From: Ophioderma brevispina
Lineage: Eukaryota; Echinodermata; Ophiuroidea; Amphilepidida; Ophiodermatidae
Direction: 5' to 3'
DNA: 64,000 bases
Assembly: GCA_023653785.1 (NCBI GenBank)
Contig: JAMKCH010010135.1
Location: 47,955 to 111,954, forward strand
Shown here: positions 11,201 through 21,600 of the stretch, one piece after another
Numbering within the stretch: the first letter of the stretch is position 1
Layout: every line of letters begins with the position of its first letter
Translations under genes and position numbers: made by a program
Notes under the pieces: model-generated
Database searches by the model: none
What the model was told of the DNA's origin: nothing
What the model saw: the letters and a program-made list of their open reading frames with translations, nothing else

Positions 11201-14200
11201 GAAATTGACCTTTTTATGATTTTGAGGTTTTTATACTATACTATTAACTTACGTTGTAGATGGTACAAACTATCCCTTTACTGAATTCCTTGTGTTAGAA
11301 CAAAAATAAAATGGTATACTTGCACCCTGTCAAACCGTAGCACAAAAGAGCCCAAAGGGCATACAATGCGTACCGCAAGTCTCCTAGTGAAGACTCCTTA
11401 AACAAATTCACGAACCTCCGTAAAGATACACAGAAGGTTACCAGACAGTCTTACAGAAAATATAGCAACTCCATTGCGCTGATTCATCAACAAAATTTTG
11501 GCTCAATATAAAGTGTCTAAAAACAAGATACGATTGGCATCCCAATTAAAGAGCCGGTAAAATGGAATCTGACAACATCACTAAGGCAAACATACTAAAT
11601 GATCGTTCTGTTCACCTCCTCCAGTATTCACAAAGGAGAAATAGCAACTTCCATCATTTAACCACCGGCTCCTTCCCGTCTATTCCCGAATTCAACATTT
11701 CCATCGACGGTGTCGCTAAATTACTTTCAGATTTAAATCCAACAAAGCTTCCGGTCCTGATGGGATCTCTGCCAAAAAATACTCAAGGTTGCAGCCGAGG
11801 AGATAGCCCCGGCACTAGGCCCATATATTTCAAAAATCTGGCGTGATCCCCTCATCCTGGCTACGTTGCTAATGTTCACCAATTTCAAAACAAGGCGATC
11901 GAAGCGACGCATCAATTACGTCCGTCTACCTCACATTCAATTTGTAGTTAAAGTTTTGGAACACATAATGCCACTCACAAATCATGACCCATTTTGACAA
12001 ATTTCGATTTTATCCCCCAAAACAACACGGGCTTTAGAACTAAACACTCCTGTCGAATCTCAACTTATCTTAACTGTTAACGATTTGGCTTTGCACTAAT
12101 AAACCAGAACTCAACTACATGATAATTATGGATTTTTCTAAAGCATTTGACACAGTCCATCACAACCGGCTTTCCTTAAAAATGAAAGATAAGGATGCAA
12201 TAACACCTTCTTATTTGAGATTCAAATTTTCTCAAGCATGTGAACAGCGGGTCGTGGTCGGTGGAGAACACTCGGCTTGGACAGGTAGGTTTGGCGTTCC
12301 CCAGGGCACGGTGATTGCGGCCCTCTTATTTTTAGCTTTACCATAAATGATCTTCCACAAAAAACATCCATTCCGAAGTTAGACTTTTCGATGATGATGC
12401 GTTGTGTACTCGCCAGGGGGTAAATGATTGGACCACAAATTATTCAAGAGACTTTAGATACTCTTGAAAGTGGCCAAAACGATGGCACATGAAAGTTCAA
12501 TGCCAAAGAAATGTTTTGTCATGAGGTACTCACAACGTAACCATTCATGTTTGAATACAAACCGGTGAGAGCATACTGGAAGAAAACAAACAAACCACCC
12601 TTATCTAGGGGTTAAATCACAAGTAACAAATTTATCTTGGTCTACTCATATTAACAACATCACTTTACCGTGCAAACAGATCACTTGGTTTTATAAGACG
12701 CACATTTATTAATGTGAACAAAACTAACAAAACAAACCGGGACAAAATAAAGTCCTATATTGTCAAGACACTACTGGAATACTCAAATCGGTATGGACCC
12801 CCACCAAAAAAAGGAACTCATAAAAAACTGGAAATTGATCCAAAAAAGGCTGCAAGATTCGTCACCAACACTTATGGGGGGGACAAGAAAAAAAACAAGC
12901 ATTGCCAAACTCATACAATCCGACTTAAACTGGGATACGTTAGAACACCGGAGAACTGCTAACCGACTCACCATACTCCAAAAAGCAAGACGGGGACTCC
13001 TGGCATTACCGATCGAAAGCTTACTGCAGCCAAACCCGCGTCAATCACGACATTCTCATCACAACTCATATAAAATAATTGCCTGCAAAAAAGACTGCTA
13101 CAAGTTTTCATATCTTCCAAGAACTGTGATTGATTGGAACAATTTACCATATAAACTACTCAAAATCAAATAAGGACCCCACAATCTCAAAGAGCAGTAA
13201 TAAGTCAACTCAAACAACAAGACTTATATAAGTTATAGCATCGAATGCGCACTGATTCCTGCACGGTTGGCCCCATCCGGAGCGTTGTGCAGTATTCCTA
13301 CAGTCCAGATACACGACAGATACAGATACTTTCAGAACATGAGTCGGATCCATTTAAAATGTGACCCCTGTACAAACTTGTCTTGGCCCCCTCTCTTAAG
13401 GCGCCATTTGCTGCACTAAGAACGTTTCAAGGGTCCCTGCTAGTCTGTCCAACATATTTAACAAATCACTCAAACCTTTTGTACTTGAGATGTGTTACAA
13501 ATGTCTGCTATAAACCCCTCCAGAGTTAAATGGTTTAATAAAGTAAGTTCTTGGATTTCATATAACATCATAAGCTTTCTTAAGTATTTCTAATTAGCCT
13601 TTGGATGCCTGAGCTATTTTAAATTAAATCCATAATCGTCAGCTTCCCATGTAAATATCTACAAAATGATCCCATGTGTGATGCTAATCATCAAGATGGG
13701 CTTCCTTATAGTTTTGTGTTCATCATTATTCAAAAGACATTGCAATGTTTTATCCGGATGGAAAGCCTTGTACCTTTAAAAGTGAAGCTAGATTTTATGG
13801 ATATTTGTAAAAACTATTTTTTAAGGAAAATTATGTTTGCCCGCAATGATTTACTCAAGATGTAATCAGTGGAATATATAATCAAAATTAGTTGCTAAAA
13901 CTCTGTCGCCGTTCATGTTTTTCTTTTATATTCTGATAAAATAATCATAATAAACGAGACTTTTAAAAAAGCTGTGGTCACGGGACAAGACCAAAGATCG
14001 GTACAGCATGTTTGCAAGCATCAAAAGTGATAAAGCTACGAATGCGCATACGTTACTAATATGGTATATTACACGTTTACCAGATAAGCACACCACTCTG
14101 ATTGGACATATCATCGGTTGGAATCAAACATATAATCACCACAATGCAGGGGAACAGATTGTCCACCCAGATGAAATATGAAGGGTGTTTCAAATTTTTC

Positions 14201-15660
14201 AAAAAAGAAAAGGTTGTTTTGAAAAAAGACAATAATTCTGTCCTTCTTGATTCATTTGCAGCAAGCGTATGTCAGAGAGCATTTTGACGCATATACTTTA
14301 AAATAAGCTTCACTTACTCGTTATCAAATTCCCCTTCATAAGGAACTTACTCTGTTGATTAACGCCAACTAGAGGTCGATTTCCACATCCAATGAACAAA
14401 ATTTTAATCAGTAATGATACTGAAATGGCTGAATTAGCGATTAAGAATCGCCCACATTGCAATATGGTCAGTTGAAATTGGCGGCATATAGCAGCTCCCA
14501 TAATTGTACCAAGAACAGAAAACGGTAGAACTATCAGCTAACTAGACAGGACAGCAAATCCAACTCAAACAAAGAGGTCAAGAGAAACATAACATGCCAA
14601 TAAATCTCACCATAAATAATAAATTCAATACACTTTCTAACCGTGAAAATACTGGCATACTCTCGTATTTAACCTCCTAAGAATTGTAATCATTTCTGCC
14701 CCATAATATGTCCAATTTTGTCGCTAAACCTTGGGCAGCCCCTTTTCGGGGAGGGAGCAACATTTCAACGCATACCGCACATATGTTAGTGAATTAATAA
14801 GTAAAATAAGACTACAAACAGTCTTTTATTAGAAAACCAATTTACAAAAACACGTTACCATTTCATTATATGACCTTTTAACCGCCATACCCAATTTTGC
14901 AACTATTGACAACTGGTCACCATATATTAATAAGAGCACTCAATGCGAAATACAATTATACACTCTGACTCTGTCCATAATTTTGCCAAATAATTTTCGT
15001 GTCAACACATTTTTCACATCATTTATTCACACACGACTCAAACAAAAAAAAATCTCCAAGTTCGCTTTTTGTACATTTTTATGTATGTTAAAAACATACA
15101 CATGTAATGAATTTTTGAATTGGTAGGTTAAATGGGGGATCATTGTGAGAGAATGACCCGGCTTTATTCACAGTATTAATATGTGACTTATAGCAAATAT
15201 CACTCGGTAAGTATACAGACCTTTTAATTGTTTTATCCGCAGAAATAGTAAAACTACGTTTAATCACTATAACTACAAAAGGACAATGTACTCCATACAC
15301 CATTAAAGTTTACGAAGAATATTAAAAACTACCAGATACGGCAATACCCTTTACTGTCATGCTCATACACACATTTCAGAGTGAAAATCTATAAATTGGG
15401 AAATGTCATCCCTACTCTTCTAATTGAAGGCGCATCATCATCATCATCATTATCACATCATCATCATCATCATCATTTGTTTACATTTTAATTCCAGAGA
15501 CCCCCATTTTTTTTATTTTGTATATATTAATTAAATCATTTGAAATTAATCATATTCATTATTTGTGGAAAATGCAACAAAATTAATATAAAACTAGTGC
15601 ATTTTCAAAAACATGACTTATCTTATTGACGCTAGTTTCTAGAGTGTGGGTGGGGTCGGG

Positions 15661-15691
<31 letters not shown>

Positions 15692-18600
15692 GTGTGTTGT
15701 GGGGGGGGGATTTTTCTGGAGTAAGACATGTTAGAATATGTTTGCAGTCGAGGACAATAGGAGCACAGTATCATATCTTGTTCATTCTAAGAACTGTAAC
15801 AGAGGTCTTTGTTTTACATTTAAAAGCAATATTTCACACCTGTCCAATCAACGCATAGACTCTGTGTAATATTTTTTGTTTGTCAACCCATCAGGTGCAG
15901 GATGTGGAAATTTCTCCGTACCTTTTCAGCGAACTAATTGATTGCGACTTTTCACTGGTCTTTGCTGTTTTGTTGCATTATGAAAGTTGCTTGAAATTTC
16001 TGTACAAGGGATTTTTTCCTTGCCAGTTGACAAGAAGATTTCATCGAGTTTATAGACCTCTCAACAGAAGGTGGAGAACTGTCATTTTAATCAATCTTCT
16101 GTTAGTTTTTCATGTAATTCTGTCAAGTCCGCCAGACTCAGAGGTGCACAAAATTGGTGCCTTTGGAAAAAACTATGATTAACATTAAAATCACGCAACT
16201 CATTTTTCTATATCAGTGACGAATTTTAGAAAGATTCACCTTATAAGCACTGAGTACCTGTGGACTATGTATACCAAGCTGGTTATATTATACTTTCCAG
16301 TTTTCCCTCCAGTCTAAAAGTTTTACAATTATCGTCCGTCAAACTTAAATGGACTTTTGCGATACCGCGAAACTACTAGCTTAACTGTGTCGCAGCAAGA
16401 ATTGTGTCTCCAAGATTTCTGTGGACCTGATTCTACAGACCCCGTTTCCCACCCAACGAGAACTTTAAACTTTTAATAATTCATGAGATGTTGTGTGTAT
16501 AGATAAGAAATATAATAAAGTTTGTGCATTGTTAAAATTGTGTGTATTTCGTGATTGGTATTCAGATTGGATTTCATTTTTATATTAAAATCATTGTTTT
16601 GAATTTCCATCTTGGTCAAGTCAATCTTCTTACAGATAGTCGTTGTGAGAATTGACATTTTTGTTTTATGAACCACGGGAGGTTGTTTTTCTGACCTTGG
16701 GTACGTCCCGTAACAGATAACAAAAGATATGAATATTAAGTTATGCAAATTAAGGATAATCCACTAGAATAACAAAGGATATGAATATTAATTAATTTAA
16801 ATAAAAAAAGAACTCGTTATAAGCTAATTGAATAATTAAAAATTCCCCTAACATGCTTGTTAGCGTTATTTTATTATTACTATCATTACAAGCATCTTAC
16901 CTACAAATATCGATGCTACAGTGGGACTCAGGTGAAGGGCTACTACCAAGAACTTTACCAAGAAAGTTGAAATTAGAGTAGTAGTTGCGAATTCACAGAT
17001 GTAGTAGCACATAAACAACACAAGGATTGGTTTTGAGAAAAGGTTTTTCACGTCAGTCAAAAACAACAACCCTGTAATGAAAAATATGAAATTTTCAATT
17101 GAAACTGGCTCAAAAAATGCGATCTCTAAACAGTGTGTCAGAAGCAGCCTGCGGAAAGTGAAGGGATTCAATCGTGTAGTACATTCTGTCTGTGCTATCT
17201 ACAGGACACTTGTGTGACTAAATTTCTTATTGTCTAATTTTCAGTCTTGTGTGTCTATTTTAACAAAGAAAAATCACACAAGTAAGCTTATACTCTGGTT
17301 GGGGGGTATGGGGTCTGCATTTGGTAAATAATTGTTCCATTTACGAAAATGAGATAATGCGATGGCTTAATTGTGTAGATTGTAATCTACAAAATGCTTT
17401 TTATTCGATCGCAATCGGACATTCGGTTCCCGAGATATGGCTGATCAAAGTGAAGCAGTGTACGCTTAGTACGCATAGTCTCCTATACTTTATCATGTGA
17501 AAAATTTAAATGGGTTATATTTAAGATATTTTAAAAGATATTATTTATACACCATTTAACGCATTTATTTTGCCTAAGTCGAAGTAAATAAATACTTATA
17601 TTATTTTGTCCATAATCTAAAGTAATTAAATGTCAACGGGTAAGTGATTTTTTATGTATTTTATTGTTTTCTCACCCTGCGATATTTAAGAAAATTATTT
17701 GAAAAATTAATTACAGGACAATGGATGCACCAATTTTGATGATTCTTTCATTAATAATTATGATAATTCAGTATAAAATGAATTTTTAAAAAAATATCCA
17801 TATTTCACATCAAAAGCGCCCTCAATTTTGTCTAAATGTTTCGAGGTTTATAACTTCATTTCGTTGAAATACGCAAACAACCAAAACGAAAACGAACGTA
17901 ACTAGAGAACGCTACATGCTATGCACATGAAATATGGCACACATATTGAGCACATATAGGACTCGTGAACCATGAAGCCGATTTTCAAAATTGTGTTCCA
18001 AATTCAAATTACACCATAAAATATGTGATTGGTCTTTTTTTTTTTTTTTTTTTTTGTTGCCGGTTGCCATGGCAACGGTATCAAAAATCCGGCTTCATGG
18101 TTCACTGCGTATTAACCCCCTGCACATGCCACCCAAGTTTCGTCCCAGTAGCTTGTTTAGTTATTTAGTTACGTTCGTTCTAGTGTTTAGCCAATCAGAG
18201 GCCTTACGTGGTAACCATGGCAACCGGAGCAAAATTGACATGAATTTTAAAACTTTGTGACATGGGCTACAATATGATGTGTAACATGTATATACCACTA
18301 TTTAGGAAAATTAAGAAAAATCACTTCAAGTTCACTGCTTCAGACCCCATACCCCTCCCTTAACTTGTCTGTGTCCTGTCTAAATTTGTCCATCGGGTCC
18401 CACGATCGATCGATCGATCCAGATCGATCCATCCATCCATCCATTCATTCATTCATTCATTCATCCATCCATTCAATCATCATCCACATCTTTTTTCTAG
18501 GTTTGTTTCCAAATCATTGAATAAATTTAGAGCGCCCTGCCCACGAGAAAAGGGAAGCCCGCCTCAGCGAGGCCATGACGTCACATTTTCGTCTGCATCA

Positions 18601-21600
18601 CGATCTGGATTTTATGACACCGGCGTTGTGACCACTGTATATCAGGAGGTCAACTACATTTTACCTGAAACTAACCTTACAGAAAGGTACGGAATATCGT
18701 CCGTAACAAAAAATAGGCATGGGGGTTTATGCGAAATTGCCGCAAAAGGTGGAATTTTTGATCGACAGCCTTTAACGCTGCTGTCTTCTGCTGCCACCAG
18801 GTCGCCATCTTAAATTTCAACGTTGCCGTTTGCTCACACATTACCAGCAATCGTAACACTAAAACGAAATCCCCTTCCGAAGTGTCAAGTAAACAAGAAA
18901 ACCTGAGAGTCCACGTAAGCTTTGGCGGGCTTGATTAGATTAACTAAACAATTCCGTAAGTTTTAGCGTGTTTTAGACCTTTTCGTTTCGTTACATAACT
19001 GAATTATTGACCATAAAACAAAAAATCACTAAAATTCAGGCAATCATTTCAGGAAAGTGTCCCTATATTTGGTGCCAAAAACGGGCTTCATTGGCAACCA
19101 AATTTGTCAACACTTACCTGAATGATTTAATTTTGATTTTAGGGTGTGTTGTACACATTCATTCTTTTCGATGAAAACATGTATATGAATTAGTGTTTAT
19201 TGAAATTGTAATAAAAATAATATATTATTTACAAACCACGATTTCCTATGAACAAATAAGTACATTTTTTCTAAAAATAATAGTCACTTGGGTGACGTTT
19301 TCTATTTTGCGCTTTATTTCAAGAGCCAGAGGTTTAGATTAGTTTGTAAACAACTGGCATACCCCTTGGCACCATTCGGGCGCTCTATTTTATTCAAGCT
19401 CGTTGGTTTGTTCATAGTTCAATCGGTAAGACGTCGGCCAACACTAATCTTTCGAACATGTTTTGTGCGCGCCAGATGCATTAATATATACGCGTGGGTA
19501 AAAAGCATGTTTTAAAGGCTAGCGTCTACAAATCTGCCGATGAAGTACGAACCACACATATCACATCTATCTTGTCCAATCAATCATAATGTCGTCAATG
19601 TCCCTTTTTAGTAGTGATGTGTAAATAAGAATCCTATTCTCGAATTTCAGGGGACGGTTTGAAGGTGCTTTTTTCTATAGTTTGAACGGTTGGATATTAG
19701 AAATAATTGTTTTGTCCAACCTCTAGGAAATGGGGTGCACATTTCAAATAAGGGATCAAAATTTAGTACGGGTTTTTAATTGAAACCAGGTCAAATTGTA
19801 ATTTACATGCTTCCAATGTTATTAAGTATTAAAAAAGGTATCGTTTGTCTAGCTTCGGACCTTAGTTTACGGTACAACCCTATACGCTTCGTCGAGTCAC
19901 CTTGCCAAAATCATCCCTTGCTGCAGATGTTGTTGAAACGGGTGTCAAATTATTGCTCTGGTCATAGGCTGAAGCAAAACATTGCATTATTTTTTTCTCA
20001 AAGAATTCAAATGTGTATTCTTGTGACAGTTGCCCACCAATTACGCAACCAAATGCGCAATATTGAAATAATGCAGACGACCAATTTGACACATTTCAAC
20101 AAAATCGCAACACGGGGTAAGCAGGTCGAAACCTAGACAAATTATACTAGTTTTGTAATCTCTTTAACGAGACAATGTATTGCATTATGGTCATTTAAAT
20201 ACGATATGACCCACATTTCCCTGAGATTGTACCCCAAAATTCCAATTCAACATCCTTCAAACAATAGAAAAACATCTTCAAACCTGTGAGAATAGGATTC
20301 CCATTTATATCCCTACTAGACTGTTGGTCAAAATCCTTGGACATGACCTACGCACGCGTATCTCTTTGGGTGAACTGCGCTTACATGCAATCCAACAGCG
20401 CGTTGTATTGGTGGGAAAGCGGGCGTAAATAGTTACATGTCCAAGGGATTTTAAGAAATACTATAGTTGTTAATGCTATCACGTTTTTGTCCTATTTACC
20501 GCTGCTGGTGTGCGTGTGAAAATCTTCCGGTTACACTTGATTATTTTTACAAAATAATCTAAAAAAAATCATTGAGAAATATAAGCAGTTACGTTAGATC
20601 ATGAAAACTTATTTACGAAGTAAATACTGTTTGCTTTTTCAAGCCTTAAGGTGCGCAATATTCGCTTTGTATAATCTTTATGGGATATTTCCCAGAATAA
20701 TTTCAGCAGAGAAATATCTCACCCTTTGTAATTATGGTAGATGTTGTGTCATCACTCTTCGGGCTCTTTGTTGCTGTTGATTCTTTGTCAGATGGATCCT
20801 TTGGATATAACAGTACCGGTAGAGACAGCACGAGTAATGCAGCACCCGCAGCAAAGAACCCAACCCACCAAGCCCCAATCCATCGCGGATCGGACAAAGC
20901 AATGTCAGGAACTTCGTCTTTTGACACGCGATCGAAATCAACGTACAACGACAGGGCATATCCGCCACTCAGCAAGCCAAATAAAGGTCCGAGAGAAAGT
21001 ATGGTAATCCAGGCCGCTGCAAATAATTCAAGAATAAGTCGTCCGAAAAGCTGGGGAAGAAATCAATACTCAACCGCCGGGCGTTATCTGGCTCTGTCCG
21101 GTTCCTCGCGGTTCAATTAATCCACTTCGTCTGATTAGACTCAAGGGATTACCTGAACCGCGTCGTCCGCGTGGAACCGCGCAGAACCGGAAAACAACCG
21201 CTGGTTGCGTATTGATTTCGCCCCTGACCTTACCTGACCCAGTAAGCATGATTTGAGTAAAGGTTCGTTCATACCTCGCTGTACTGTGCGTTGCCGATAT
21301 TGCGATCACTTTCTGCCACGACTCAAGGAACTCGCTGCAAATCCAGTAAAAATAAATTTAACTTTATTGCGGTAGCGCAAAGCAGTATTTTGGGTAGAGA
21401 CGGTATTTCGGGCAACGCAACCCACCGCAGATGCAGTGAAGTATATATGAACGAACCTTAACACTTTACTACATAAATGGTTTGTACTTCCAATAATCCA
21501 TAAGGACAAATATAATATATCATGCATTTATATTATTTAGTGTTACTTGTGTGTTAACATGTAATTTACCATAGATTTCTACAGTGAACTGCTATAATTA

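Larger units (their letters stand above)
17275..18374. mobile_element. 1.1 kb inverted-repeat element containing X-box-like motifs
   Basis: Left end CACACAAGTAAGCTTATACT ... GGGGGGTATGGGGTCTG; right end AGACCCCATACCCCTCC ... CTTAACTTGTCTGTG, the inverse. The subterminal GTGAAGCAGTG is matched by CACTGCTTC. It lies in a SLCO copy A intron, between the signature exon and the TM7 exon. Inside it are the hairpin at 17965-18105 and two X-box-like sites. No coding frame is seen. Confidence 0.55.

Noticed and set aside
11562..13173. Host gene with reverse-transcriptase-like or Lys-rich reading frames
   Set aside because: DFSKAFDTVHHNRL, GVPQG and PRTVIDWNNLP identify pieces of a degraded LINE with frameshifts between them.
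18023..18060. Poly-T run as a retrotransposon poly-A tail on the minus strand
   Set aside because: No LINE or processed-gene sequence adjoins it; it sits within the hairpin of a TIR element.
19408..19480. tRNA-like stretch (TAGTTCAATCGGTAAGACGT)
   Set aside because: Box B is poor (TCTTTCGAACA) and spacing is not convincing; perhaps an old SINE trace, not supportable.
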